Below, in pieces: positions 1-8,435 of a stretch of DNA of 64,000 bases (within the stretch, counting starts at the first letter, position 1; each line of letters begins with the position of its first letter). The DNA comes from Taibaiella sp965229095. GTDB lineage: Bacteria; Bacteroidota; Bacteroidia; Chitinophagales; Chitinophagaceae. The translations under genes were made by a program, and so were the position numbers. The stretch is from NCBI GenBank assembly GCA_965229095.1, contig OZ245855.1, forward strand, positions 4,526,001-4,590,000, given 5' to 3'. A model generated the notes under the pieces. That model was given only the letters and a program-made list of their open reading frames with translations, was not told the DNA's origin and ran no database searches.

Positions 1-27
1 CTGGAAGTGGTAAAAAGAAGATTGTAA
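1..27 (+). CDS. 3' end of an upstream gene (partial)
   Basis: Reading frame 1 gives eight sense codons (LEVVKRRL) and then TAA at 25-27. This is probably the tail of a gene that begins outside the window and runs toward the LPS permease. In many Bacteroidota a tRNA-guanine transglycosylase gene lies here, but eight residues are too few to identify it. It may be chance. Confidence 0.35.
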   Translation: MEVVKRRL

Positions 28-82
28 ACCCAAACCTGTCCCGGTCAAAATAAGTTTGTCCCGAAACCTGTAGTATTGCCCC

Positions 83-1171
83 TTGCTCAAAAGATACTTT
101 AAAATACTCGACCTTTTTATCCTGAAGAAATTCCTTTCGACTTTCTTCTTTGCCATCATGATCCTGGCCGTGATCGCCTGCGTGATCGACTATTCGCAAA
201 AGGTGGATTATTTTGTAGAGAACAAAGCACCGAGCGGCGCTATTGCATTTTACTTCCTGAACTTCGTGCCGCATATTACGGCATTGCTGTTCCCGCTCTT
301 TATCTTTATCTCTACCATTTTCTTTACCTCGAAAATGGCTTATAAAACGGAGATCATTGCGACGCTGGCGGCAGGCGTATCCTTTCAGCGTTTCCTGAGG
401 CCATACGTGATGGGGAGCATTATACTGGGCATCCTATCCCTGCTGGCCAATCACTGGATCGTGCCCGAAGCCAATAAGAACATTACGGAGTTTCATATCA
501 ATTACATCTGGCCCAAAAAAGTATCTACCGACAACAATGTACACCTGAGGCTAAGCCCCACTACCTATGTCTATATCGAAGGCTATAATTTCAACGATGG
601 TTTTGGACGCCGGTTATCGATAGAGACCGTGGAAGGGACTTTACTGAAACAAAAGATAATGGCCGACCGGGCCTATTACGATACGACCAAAAAGGAATGG
701 CGGCTGACGAATGCAGTTATCCGGACGAATAACGGTCTGAAGGAAACATTGACCGTTTACCCTGAGTTGAAACGGAAATTTGCCTTTACACCCGAAGACC
801 TGGATGATGACGACCGCAATAAAGAAGCATTGACCACGCCCGAATTGATCCGGTACACCGAAAGGGAGCGGCAGCGGGGCCGGGAAAGCGTCAATTTTTA
901 TCTGATAGAATTGCATAAAAGGACGGCGCAGCCCTTTGCCGGTTTTATCCTTACGATTATCGGCGCCTGCCTGGCCTCGCGTAAGGTGCGCGGTGGTAGC
1001 GGGTTTCATCTGGCTATGGGTGTCGTAATGAGCGCCTTGTACATGTTGTTTCTCCAGTTTTCCCAGACCTTTTCTACCAATGCCGGCTTAAACCCGCTGA
1101 TTGCCGTATGGATACCCAACCTCATCTTCGGGGTAGTGGCGCTGTATCTTTTCCGCAGGCAAATAAAATAA
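83..1171 (+). CDS. LptF/LptG family LPS export permease
   Basis: Inner-membrane subunit of the LptBFG ABC transporter, which lifts lipopolysaccharide from the inner membrane into the Lpt bridge. It has 362 residues, the usual length. The family pattern is clear: hydrophobic segments near residues 15-35, 55-80 and 100-120, a long periplasmic beta-jellyroll region (about 125-270), then three C-terminal membrane segments. Translation starts at TTG; an in-frame TAG at 71-73 rules out an earlier start and no ATG lies near the conserved N terminus. The partner LptF/G and the LptB ATPase are not in the window. HldD, another LPS-pathway enzyme, lies two genes downstream. Confidence 0.9.
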   Translation: MLKRYFKILDLFILKKFLSTFFFAIMILAVIACVIDYSQKVDYFVENKAPSGAIAFYFLNFVPHITALLFPLFIFISTIFFTSKMAYKTEIIATLAAGVSFQRFLRPYVMGSIILGILSLLANHWIVPEANKNITEFHINYIWPKKVSTDNNVHLRLSPTTYVYIEGYNFNDGFGRRLSIETVEGTLLKQKIMADRAYYDTTKKEWRLTNAVIRTNNGLKETLTVYPELKRKFAFTPEDLDDDDRNKEALTTPELIRYTERERQRGRESVNFYLIELHKRTAQPFAGFILTIIGACLASRKVRGGSGFHLAMGVVMSALYMLFLQFSQTFSTNAGLNPLIAVWIPNLIFGVVALYLFRRQIK

Positions 1172-1207
1172 TAAGCACAGGCGGGTAATAGTTTTCGCAA
1201 AAAAAAT

Positions 1208-1215
1208 TACTTTTG
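1208..1215 (+). promoter_or_regulatory. -7 promoter box for the His-rich gene and hldD
   Basis: TACTTTTG matches the Bacteroidota sigma-ABfr -7 consensus TAnnTTTG. It lies 31 nt before the ATG at 1247, which fits a leader of about 25 nt. Confidence 0.6.
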
Positions 1216-1246
1216 CTACCTCATTTTACAAAAGATAGAAAAGAAT

Positions 1247-1579
1247 ATGTCGCACGCAGTACAAACAGAAAAACCGAATGTTTCAAGCTCGGCCGCTTTA
1301 TGGTCTGTATTGATATTTGTTGGCCTTATTGTTGCCGCCATTAATTTTGTACAAGCAGAAAGCAAAGGCGAAGGTCATGGACATGGTGCTGCCACAGAAC
1401 AACATGGTGGCGCTGCCCACGGCGAAGGACATGCCACCGAAGGACATGAAGCTGCTCAACCCGGACATAGTGAGGAACATGCTGCGACGCCTGCCGCTGC
1501 TTCCCACGACAGTGCCGCCCACGAAGGGCATGAGGCTCCTGCCGCAGAACATCACGCAACGGAAGAAGCGCATCACTAA
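1247..1579 (+). CDS. Histidine-rich single-pass membrane protein
   Basis: A 110-residue protein of unknown function. A short cytoplasmic N terminus is followed by one hydrophobic helix (about residues 18-36). The rest is a low-complexity tail of Ala, Gly, Glu and 15 His, mostly in Gly-His, Glu-Gly-His and His-His pairs. Such a tail resembles metal-sequestering tails (Ni, Zn, Cu), so metal binding at the outer face of the inner membrane is a reasonable guess but not shown. The tail makes alternative frames look open, but only this frame has a sensible start, and it has its own promoter box. It ends 18 nt before hldD, so the two are probably co-transcribed. Confidence 0.75.
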   Translation: MSHAVQTEKPNVSSSAALWSVLIFVGLIVAAINFVQAESKGEGHGHGAATEQHGGAAHGEGHATEGHEAAQPGHSEEHAATPAAASHDSAAHEGHEAPAAEHHATEEAHH

Positions 1580-1597
1580 TTATATCCATTTAAAAAT

Positions 1598-2578
1598 ATG
1601 GGAAAAGACGAAGTAATTGTCGTAACCGGCGCAGCCGGCTTTATTGGCAGTTGCCTGGTGGCGCAGCTCAATAGCCTGGGCTATGAGCAATTAGTCCTGG
1701 TCGATGATTTCTCCGACGGCAAAAAGGTATTCAACCTTAAAGGAAAGAAATACCTGCATAAAGTACACCGGGAGCAATTCACAGAATGGTTGAAAAATCA
1801 TCCTGATACGATTCACCTGGTATATCACCTGGGCGCCCGTACCGATACCACTGATCCCGATTACGAAGTTTTCAGAAAGCTGAACCTGGAGTATTCCAAA
1901 GATGTATGGGAATATTGCGTCGAGCATCATATTCCCTTAGTCTATGCCTCTTCTGCGGCCACCTATGGTAAAGGCGAGCTGGGCTACAAAGAGGAGGAGG
2001 ATAAGATTCCCGAACTGAAGCCCCTGAATGCTTACGGCATTTCCAAAAATGAATTTGACATATGGGCGCTGGAACAGAAACGGCAACCGCCATTCTGGGC
2101 CGGTCTCAAGTTCTTCAATGTCTACGGTCCCAATGAATATCATAAAGGCCGTATGGCTTCTGTTGTTTTTCATGCCTACCAGCAGGTAAAAGAACGTGGT
2201 TATATCCGCTTGTTCCGTTCCCACAATCCTGCTTATAAAGATGGAGAGCAGTTGCGGGATTTTATTTACGTAAAAGACTTATTGTCGGTAATGATATGGC
2301 TGATGGAGCAACGACCTGCGAGCGGTATCTATAACCTGGGTACCGGGAAAGCCCGTACGTTCAACGATCTGGCCCATGCCTTGTTCGCTGCCTTGCACCT
2401 GCCCGGCAAGATCGACTATATCGATACTCCCGAAGACATCAGGGAAAATTACCAGTATTACACCGAAGCCGATATGCACAAATTGCGCACAGCCGGTTAT
2501 GATAAAGAATTCTACAGCCTGGAAAAAGGTATGGAAGACTACCTGAAGTACTACCTGGAACAGGCAAAATACATGTAA
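1598..2578 (+). CDS. hldD: ADP-L-glycero-D-manno-heptose 6-epimerase
   Basis: Converts ADP-D-glycero-D-manno-heptose to the L-glycero form, the last step in making the heptose donor for the LPS inner core. It is a 326-residue extended short-chain dehydrogenase. The Rossmann motif VTGAAGFIGS is at residues 9-18, the family YxxxK pair is in NAYGISKNEFD (about 145-155), and the heptose-epimerase signatures NVYGPNEYHKGRMASV and DFIYVKD are present. It follows the His-rich gene closely and ends before a strong hairpin terminator. With the upstream Lpt permease and kdsD further on, it belongs to the LPS gene set. Confidence 0.95.
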   Translation: MGKDEVIVVTGAAGFIGSCLVAQLNSLGYEQLVLVDDFSDGKKVFNLKGKKYLHKVHREQFTEWLKNHPDTIHLVYHLGARTDTTDPDYEVFRKLNLEYSKDVWEYCVEHHIPLVYASSAATYGKGELGYKEEEDKIPELKPLNAYGISKNEFDIWALEQKRQPPFWAGLKFFNVYGPNEYHKGRMASVVFHAYQQVKERGYIRLFRSHNPAYKDGEQLRDFIYVKDLLSVMIWLMEQRPASGIYNLGTGKARTFNDLAHALFAALHLPGKIDYIDTPEDIRENYQYYTEADMHKLRTAGYDKEFYSLEKGMEDYLKYYLEQAKYM

Positions 2579-2603
2579 CAAAACGAAGATCGTACCCGAT
2601 ATA

Positions 2604-2639
2604 AATCCGGCCGGAGCATTTTCCGGCCGGATTTTTTTA
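2604..2639 (+). terminator. Rho-independent terminator after hldD
   Basis: Perfect 12-bp stem (2604-2615 with 2622-2633), rich in G+C, followed by a T tract at 2632-2638. Confidence 0.85.
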
Positions 2640-2682
2640 TGGAAAATTTAGGAACCCGTTTCTGTATAATAAACTCATTGTT

Positions 2683-3549
2683 ATGGAAAGCGGCAAAATT
2701 CTCCAGTCAGATTATCTCGACCTTATCTTCGACAACCGCAACAAAAAATATGGCGGTTATGAACTGCGCAAGCATTACAACAAGCGTGCCCTGAAGGCCC
2801 TCAGCATTACTTGTGCTGTTATCCTGCTGGGCATCGGCGGCCCTCAACTGATGAACCAATTGAATGCAAAGGAACCGGTGGCCAACGCTATGGTAGATCA
2901 TGTTACTCCCGTTCATATTACAGATCCTATATTGCCACCGCCACCTAAGATCAAACCGCCTGTTGACGACGGGTCGACAGCCCGTGCCAGAACAGGGGAG
3001 ACCATAAAGAACCTCCCGCCCAAAATCGTAGCCACCAACGATGTACCCGATGATGACAAGCCGCCGGAAACCAAAGAGCTCGAACATAAATTATCGGGCC
3101 CGGTAACCAGCCCCGGCGAAGAAGGCGAGGCCATAGCACTGAGCAAAGACCTGCACAAAGGACCTTTCGGCGATGGGGTGATCAATAATGATAAAGCGAA
3201 AACAGGAGGTGGCCCTGAGCTGAGCGATAAACCTTATATCAGTGTGGAGGAAATGCCCGAGTTCCCCGGTGGTATGAAAGCGCTTGCCGAATATGTAAGG
3301 CAGAACCTGCGTTACCCGGCAGCAGCCAAAGAAGATGGTATCGAAGGCAAGGTGATCATCTCTTTCGTGGTAAATGCACAAGGTGCTATCGAAGATGCTA
3401 AGGTAACCCGTGCCATTGGCGGCGGTTGTGATAAAGAAGCTTTACGCGTGATCAATGCGATGCCCAGGTGGAAGCCCGGCCGGCAGAACGGTCATAGCGT
3501 GAAAGTATATTACAGCCTACCCATAGGATTTAAATTGGCAAACCAATGA
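2683..3549 (+). CDS. TonB-family energy transducer
   Basis: A 288-residue TonB-like protein that would couple the proton motive force to outer-membrane receptors. Features in order: cytoplasmic N terminus with the Bacteroidota motif FDNRNKKYGGYELRKHY (about 16-32), one membrane helix (about 36-54), a proline-rich periplasmic stretch (PILPPPPKIKPP, about 86-97), a charged linker, and a TonB C-terminal domain (about 190-288) with the conserved RYPAAAKEDGIEGKV block. It lies between two terminators, so it is probably transcribed alone. No ExbB or ExbD gene is nearby. Which receptor it serves cannot be told; TonB receptors lie at 12.2 kb and, in a broader sense, at 5.2 kb. Confidence 0.9.
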   Translation: MESGKILQSDYLDLIFDNRNKKYGGYELRKHYNKRALKALSITCAVILLGIGGPQLMNQLNAKEPVANAMVDHVTPVHITDPILPPPPKIKPPVDDGSTARARTGETIKNLPPKIVATNDVPDDDKPPETKELEHKLSGPVTSPGEEGEAIALSKDLHKGPFGDGVINNDKAKTGGGPELSDKPYISVEEMPEFPGGMKALAEYVRQNLRYPAAAKEDGIEGKVIISFVVNAQGAIEDAKVTRAIGGGCDKEALRVINAMPRWKPGRQNGHSVKVYYSLPIGFKLANQ

Positions 3550-3630
3550 TAAGTAAGCCTGGCACAGCTTTTAAGCCTGTCGGCGGCCTGCCCGAAAGAA
3601 GCTGCGATGCTTAGATACAGCAGGATGCAA

Positions 3631-3664
3631 ATAAGGAAGCAAGGGGTCGTCCTTGCTTCCTTAT
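3631..3664. terminator. Bidirectional terminator between tonB-like gene and DUF983 gene
   Basis: A 14-bp perfect inverted repeat (3631-3644 with 3651-3664) between two convergent genes. The right arm abuts the TAA of the minus-strand gene. Confidence 0.8.
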
Positions 3665-4099
3665 TTATACTACCTGTAATTCTTTTTTCTGCCGGGGTCT
3701 GCTGCCTTCGTACTTGACAAAGAAAGCGATCCATATAGACCTGGAAAGCCGCATCAGCAAGGGTTGTATGATGATGGTCGCTATAATATTGATCCCCAGC
3801 CACCAGAATATCCTATTGTCCTGCAGGGAAATGCCTATAGTACAAATCCAGGCGATAAAGCTAAGCGCGCTGAATAATACGGATAAAGCATAGCTTACGA
3901 AGCCCGTACCATAATAGAAGCCGATCTCCACTTCGGTAGGCTGGCCGCATACGGCACAGTTTTCCGGCATCTTGGTCACCCTTTTCAAATGATAGGGATT
4001 GCGGTCGAGGAACAGGTTGCCTTTGCGGCAACGTGGACATTTGTTGCCCAGTACGCTTAAGATAAGGTTGGGCTTGCGTTCTGAATGTTGAGCACACAT
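3665..4099 (-). CDS. DUF983 family membrane protein
   Basis: A 144-residue protein of the DUF983 family, whose function is unknown. Two Cys pairs, C21xxC24 (CPRC) and C48xxC51 (CAVC), form a probable zinc-ribbon. Two membrane helices follow (about 65-90 and 97-115). The start ATG is 4 bp after the AraC-type regulator's stop, so both lie on one transcript and the regulator may control it. Confidence 0.85.
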   Translation of the reverse strand: MCAQHSERKPNLILSVLGNKCPRCRKGNLFLDRNPYHLKRVTKMPENCAVCGQPTEVEIGFYYGTGFVSYALSVLFSALSFIAWICTIGISLQDNRIFWWLGINIIATIIIQPLLMRLSRSIWIAFFVKYEGSRPRQKKELQVV

Positions 4100-4103
4100 A
4101 ATA

Positions 4104-5000
4104 TTACCTGTTTTGCACCGGTGCAGTCACCGCCTTGCGGAAGGCTTCGGGCGTGGTCCCGGTTTGTTTCTTAAAGAATTTGGTGAAATAGGAGTTGTCG
4201 GCAAAATTGAGTTGCCAGGCAATCTCGCTGATGTTGAGGGCTGCATTGACGAGCAGCCTTTTGGCTTCCAGCAATATCCTGTCCCGGATCACTTCGCCTG
4301 CAGGCTTGCCCAGGAGGTCTTTGCATAAGGCATTCAAATGATTGGGTGTGATGTACAGCAAGGCTGCATAATCTTTGGGCATATGCAAAGTGGTATAATG
4401 TTGTTCTACCAGCTTGCGGAAATTGCGCAGCACCAGGTCGTTGTTCTGGTTCCCGGAGGGCAATTGCTTGGTGCTGTTCCTGTGTGCCAGGATAAAAAGC
4501 TCCAGCAAATACAGCCGCATACGATCTTCGTACCAGTGCTCCTTATCCAGGCTTTCTTCCAGCATTTCTTTCAGCAGTTGTGTCGCTGTTGCAGCCGCTT
4601 CGGGGGCCAGGTCGATCACGGAATGTGCAGCAATACCTTCGAGGAACGGGAATTGTTCGAGGTAATGGTCGCGACGCAGGAAGGCGCTGATAAAGGTTTC
4701 GGAGAAATTGACCACATAGCCGTCCACGTCATCGCCAAACTGCCAGCTATGTACCTGTCCCGGTATCATGAAATAAATCTGTCCCTGGACAAGGGTAAAC
4801 TGTTCAAAGTCGATGGTATGGGAACCACTGCCGGCCGTAAACAGCACCAGGTGGTAAAAGGTATGCCTGTGCGGGATAAAAAGATTGGGATGCCTTTGGA
4901 GATAAGCGGCAAAAGGTTCAACAATAATATCGTCCTGCTGCCGCTGTTCCTGCTGTTGCAGCGAACAAAGATCGTAGACGGGTATGTTGCCTTTTTTCAT
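4104..5000 (-). CDS. AraC family transcriptional regulator
   Basis: A 298-residue regulator. The N-terminal cupin-like sensing domain (about 1-160, with the HRHTFYHLVLF stretch) is followed by a C-terminal double helix-turn-helix typical of AraC (about 195-290, ending in YFTKFFKKQTGTTPEAFRK). The longer reading frame up to 5021 is rejected because a TACCTTTG promoter box lies inside that extension, so the ATG at 5000 is preferred; transcription would then start almost at this ATG. The DUF983 gene follows 4 bp downstream. The ligand is unknown. Confidence 0.9.
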   Translation of the reverse strand: MKKGNIPVYDLCSLQQQEQRQQDDIIVEPFAAYLQRHPNLFIPHRHTFYHLVLFTAGSGSHTIDFEQFTLVQGQIYFMIPGQVHSWQFGDDVDGYVVNFSETFISAFLRRDHYLEQFPFLEGIAAHSVIDLAPEAAATATQLLKEMLEESLDKEHWYEDRMRLYLLELFILAHRNSTKQLPSGNQNNDLVLRNFRKLVEQHYTTLHMPKDYAALLYITPNHLNALCKDLLGKPAGEVIRDRILLEAKRLLVNAALNISEIAWQLNFADNSYFTKFFKKQTGTTPEAFRKAVTAPVQNR

Positions 5001-5004
5001 GGTA

Positions 5005-5012
5005 CAAAGGTA
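5005..5012 (-). promoter_or_regulatory. -7 promoter box directly before the AraC gene
   Basis: TACCTTTG read on the minus strand, with only four bases between it and the ATG. This implies a leaderless or nearly leaderless mRNA. Confidence 0.65.
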
Positions 5013-5105
5013 GGCCGGCACCCCCGATTAAAATGGTGATTGATCCATGTTTTGTGGTACTTTTTACCGATTTGATTTTGACTGCCCTGTTTTGCAGGAA
5101 ACATA

Positions 5106-5134
5106 AAAGGCTTCTTTACGGGAAAGAAGCCTTT
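5106..5134 (-). terminator. Terminator after the outer-membrane barrel gene
   Basis: Perfect 12-bp stem (5106-5117 with 5123-5134), T-rich on the minus strand beyond it. It separates the barrel gene from the AraC gene. Confidence 0.75.
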
Positions 5135-5151
5135 GTGAAAATGTGTTTTGG

Positions 5152-8124
5152 TTAATGTCCGCCGCCGGGAGGGGGCATGCCGGGAGGAGGCATACCTCCG
5201 TCCATCATGCCCGGACCGCCGGGGCCGGGACCCTGGAAGTCGCCGCGCTCGCCTCTGCGCCCACCGCCGTTACTGTTTTCTACGTCCTTCATCGAAGCGC
5301 CGCCTTTAAAGAAGCGCAGGTTGTAGGTAAAGGTGAGCATGAAGTACTGGCGCAGCACATTGGTTTGCGCATATTGGATATAAGCGTCGGTAACGGTAGG
5401 CACAATGCTGGCATTTTGTTTCAGTAAGTCATATACCGAAAGCTTGATCTCGCCCTGCTGTTTTTTTAACAGCTTTTTGGCAATGCTCATATTCCAGAGC
5501 AGGTAGCTCTGGTTGTAGCCTGCCGAAAGTCCCGTATAGAACTGGTGGGTTATGTCGGAATTGAAAACGATGCCTTTCCAGAAAATATAATTCAGCATCA
5601 GGCGGCTGGTCTGGTAGAAAAATTCGCTGTTGGAGCTGGGTACAAGGGTATTGCGTACAATATTGTAATTGGAATTGGACGAAAGGGTGAAGTCGATCTT
5701 CTCGCTGATATTGCTGCTGAGCACGATACCCAGACCCAGTGAGGTGCTGTTGGCATAGTTCTTCTGATCGTTGATGATACCAGGGGTACGTACATAACCT
5801 ACCGAGCCGTTCACATTGAAATTGGATTTCAGCGCTGTTACCGGCACGCCATAGGTGGCGAAGCTGCGCAGGTTGTAATAGCCATCCATATTTTCGGGAC
5901 GGCTGAACTGTGCACCTTTTTTCAGTTGGATCTTGTCTATCGTCATATCGGTAGTGGCAATGGTAGTATTGTTACCGATATAATCCTGTGTTGCCGAACC
6001 CGAAAGGAGGGCAAAGAAAGTACTGCCCGAATTGGTATTGGTCGCATTGTAGCGTATGGCAAGATTGTGCTGGTACGATTGAACGAGGTTGGGGTTACCG
6101 GAGGATTGCTGCAATGGGTTGCTATTGTTCACGACATCCTGCAGTTGGTCCACCGATGGAGCGCTGGTAGAGGTCCGGTAAAAGAGACGCAGGACTTTCT
6201 TTTTATCGAAATTGTATTGGAACCGGGCCGAAGGCAGCACATTGTTGAAGCTGCGTTGCAAGGTATTATTGTACGGCAGGATCCGTTCGTTGTCCAGATT
6301 AGCATTCTGGAAATCTACCCCGATATTAAAGCTGTAAGCCGAGTCCATGAACCTGTAGGTCAGGCCTCCCCTGTTGGTAATGTAATCGGTGCTGAACGTA
6401 TTGCTGAGCAAAGAGTCCAGGTTGGTGTAATCGTTGTTTGCCGCCGAAAAATTATACGTTCTTTTGTCCGATTCGCTTTGCTGGTAATTAAGCCCGTATT
6501 GTACCTGGAGGAAGCTTTTCCTGGAAAGCGGTTCCGTATAGTTAACGTTGGAATTGATGTTCCAGCCCGTTTTCAGGAAGTTGGACTTCTGGTTTAAGGT
6601 ATAGGAAGTATCGGTACTGGTTACCGGTGCATACAATTGCGTATGGCCATCGTTTTTGTTGTAGCCGCCGTTGGCAAATAACGATAACGTCCTGCCTTTC
6701 TTTTTGAACTTATGACGGTACAGGAGCATGCCGTTCAGGTTATAGCCCGAAAGGTCGCTTGTGTAACTGTTCGTGGTCTGGTTCAGCACATCCGTGCCGT
6801 TCTGCAGGGTTTGTCCAAACAGGTTGGAGCTGCTATTATTGGTTTGCGTAGATATAGTGGGAATAAAGAGAATGGAGTTGGACGAGTCTATGGTATAATT
6901 GAGCCTCATGTTGAAGCGGTGGTTGTAATTCTCGGTTGTGGCCGTGCTGTTCTCGTTGTAGGTTTGCCCTGCCTGCTGTGGCAATACGTAATTCCTTTGT
7001 GTGAGCTGGCTGGTCACATTATTGCTGTTGTTGAAAAAGTAGCTTGCCGTCACTTCTATCTTCTTACCCCATTTGTCGGAATAGTTGAGGCCCACGGCAT
7101 TGGTTTTGGAAATTCCGTTTTGGGGAGCAAGGGTAAAGTTGCCGCCGCTGCCGCCACCGCCAAAAGCGCCGCCACCACCTCCACCGCCGCCACGGCCACC
7201 AAAGCCGCGACCGCCGCTACCTCCCGAAATGCCCAGCAGATCCTGGGAAGAGAAGTTTTGGATATTGATATTGTTGGATTGCCCGATAAGGCTGATCCTC
7301 CTGTCGCCCTGGAAAAAGTTGATGTTGCCGCCTACATTGTATTTGTAGCCATCGCTGCCATTGTTCAACTGGGCGCTGTCGGCGCCCATGCCGGCATACA
7401 GCTTGCCAAAGATACCCTGGCGTTTGCCCGGTTTGGTAACAATGTTGATGGTTTTGGATGTATTGCCGTCGTCGAAGCCGGTAAACTGCGATTGGTCGCT
7501 TTTCTCATCGTACACCTGGATCTTGTCTATCACTTCGGCCGGCAGGTTTTTCAGCGATGAAGAGGCATCTGTGCCAAAGAAAGGCTTCCCATCTACCAGC
7601 ACTTTGGCCACCTGCTCGCCCTGGGCTTGTGGTGTACCACTGCTCAGGTCTATGCCGGGCATTTTGCGTACCAGGTCTTCGGCGCTGGCATCGGGATTTA
7701 CCTTATAAGAGTTGGCATTGTATTGTACGGTATCTTCTTTTTGTTGTACGGGGGGCGCCTTTTCCACAATTTTAACTTCCCCCAGGGTCGTGGATTTGGT
7801 GGCCGACATTTTAATAATGCCCAGGTTCACCTCAGCATCGATCACGTTTACATTCTTATTGTAATCGTCGTAGCCCAGGTAAGAGATGTTGAGTTTGTAA
7901 GGCCCAGGAGCAATGTCGCTTAAGGTAAAATGGCCATCCAGTTCGACCGAGGTTCCGGCTATTACCGAATCTGCGCTGTTCTTTAACGTGACGGAAGCCC
8001 CGATCAGTGTTTCGTTGACATTATCCTTTACGAGCCCAGAAATGGTAAAGCCGTTCTGGGCATAGGTAAGCCCTGTGGTCATAACGGAAAAAAAGAAGAG
8101 AAGTAGTCGTTGGTAACGGTGCAT
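5152..8124 (-). CDS. Outer-membrane beta-barrel protein with carboxypeptidase-like domain (TonB-receptor-like)
   Basis: A 990-residue outer-membrane protein. It has a signal peptide (about 1-22, ending TYAQ), a carboxypeptidase-regulatory-like beta-sandwich (about 26-110), a plug-like region with EDLVRKMPGIDLSSG (about 150-165) and a long C-terminal beta-barrel. Two features stand out: a glycine-rich insert of GGRGG-type repeats near residues 300-330, and a C-terminal tail of Gly/Pro/Met (PPPGMPPPGGGH). It belongs to the outer-membrane beta-barrel family related to TonB receptors, substrate unknown. It is transcribed alone and divergently from the MATE exporter. The Gly-rich stretch makes spurious Pro-rich frames on the other strand. 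Confidence 0.85.
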   Translation of the reverse strand: MHRYQRLLLFFFSVMTTGLTYAQNGFTISGLVKDNVNETLIGASVTLKNSADSVIAGTSVELDGHFTLSDIAPGPYKLNISYLGYDDYNKNVNVIDAEVNLGIIKMSATKSTTLGEVKIVEKAPPVQQKEDTVQYNANSYKVNPDASAEDLVRKMPGIDLSSGTPQAQGEQVAKVLVDGKPFFGTDASSSLKNLPAEVIDKIQVYDEKSDQSQFTGFDDGNTSKTINIVTKPGKRQGIFGKLYAGMGADSAQLNNGSDGYKYNVGGNINFFQGDRRISLIGQSNNINIQNFSSQDLLGISGGSGGRGFGGRGGGGGGGGAFGGGGSGGNFTLAPQNGISKTNAVGLNYSDKWGKKIEVTASYFFNNSNNVTSQLTQRNYVLPQQAGQTYNENSTATTENYNHRFNMRLNYTIDSSNSILFIPTISTQTNNSSSNLFGQTLQNGTDVLNQTTNSYTSDLSGYNLNGMLLYRHKFKKKGRTLSLFANGGYNKNDGHTQLYAPVTSTDTSYTLNQKSNFLKTGWNINSNVNYTEPLSRKSFLQVQYGLNYQQSESDKRTYNFSAANNDYTNLDSLLSNTFSTDYITNRGGLTYRFMDSAYSFNIGVDFQNANLDNERILPYNNTLQRSFNNVLPSARFQYNFDKKKVLRLFYRTSTSAPSVDQLQDVVNNSNPLQQSSGNPNLVQSYQHNLAIRYNATNTNSGSTFFALLSGSATQDYIGNNTTIATTDMTIDKIQLKKGAQFSRPENMDGYYNLRSFATYGVPVTALKSNFNVNGSVGYVRTPGIINDQKNYANSTSLGLGIVLSSNISEKIDFTLSSNSNYNIVRNTLVPSSNSEFFYQTSRLMLNYIFWKGIVFNSDITHQFYTGLSAGYNQSYLLWNMSIAKKLLKKQQGEIKLSVYDLLKQNASIVPTVTDAYIQYAQTNVLRQYFMLTFTYNLRFFKGGASMKDVENSNGGGRRGERGDFQGPGPGGPGMMDGGMPPPGMPPPGGGH

Positions 8125-8435
8125 GATCTGTTTTTAAGAAGAACTTTTTTTGACTTTGCAAATATCCGTTAGTTTAAATGGTAACTATATATAATTGCGG
8201 TTAAGTTACGTTATTCATTTGCAAAGAACCGAAGGTATAAGGTTACCTGAAGGGGTATCCTGGTATTGATAAACAAGATAAGCGGCGATCAGGAATACTT
8301 ATAGGTCCTTTAAAGGTACTGCGGTTAATGTTCGTTATCTTCGCGGCCTTCGACCGAAAACCTGGTTTGCAGACCTGACCCGGGGATAACACCACCGGAA
8401 CCTTTTTGTTGTCTTTATAAATAAGCAGAATTTTT
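8125..8435. other. Divergent intergenic region
   Basis: About 310 bp between the barrel gene (minus) and the MATE gene (plus). It must hold both promoters, but I see no exact TAnnTTTG box close to either start. No small gene or RNA is recognisable. Confidence 0.5.

Noticed and set aside
3510..5039. Overlapping frames on the opposite strand of the AraC and DUF983 genes (e.g. 4338-5039 plus)
   Set aside because: They mirror the real genes on the other strand, with no start signals or family resemblance.
7085..7348. Proline-rich frame on the plus strand
   Set aside because: It is the antisense of the glycine-rich insert in the outer-membrane barrel gene.
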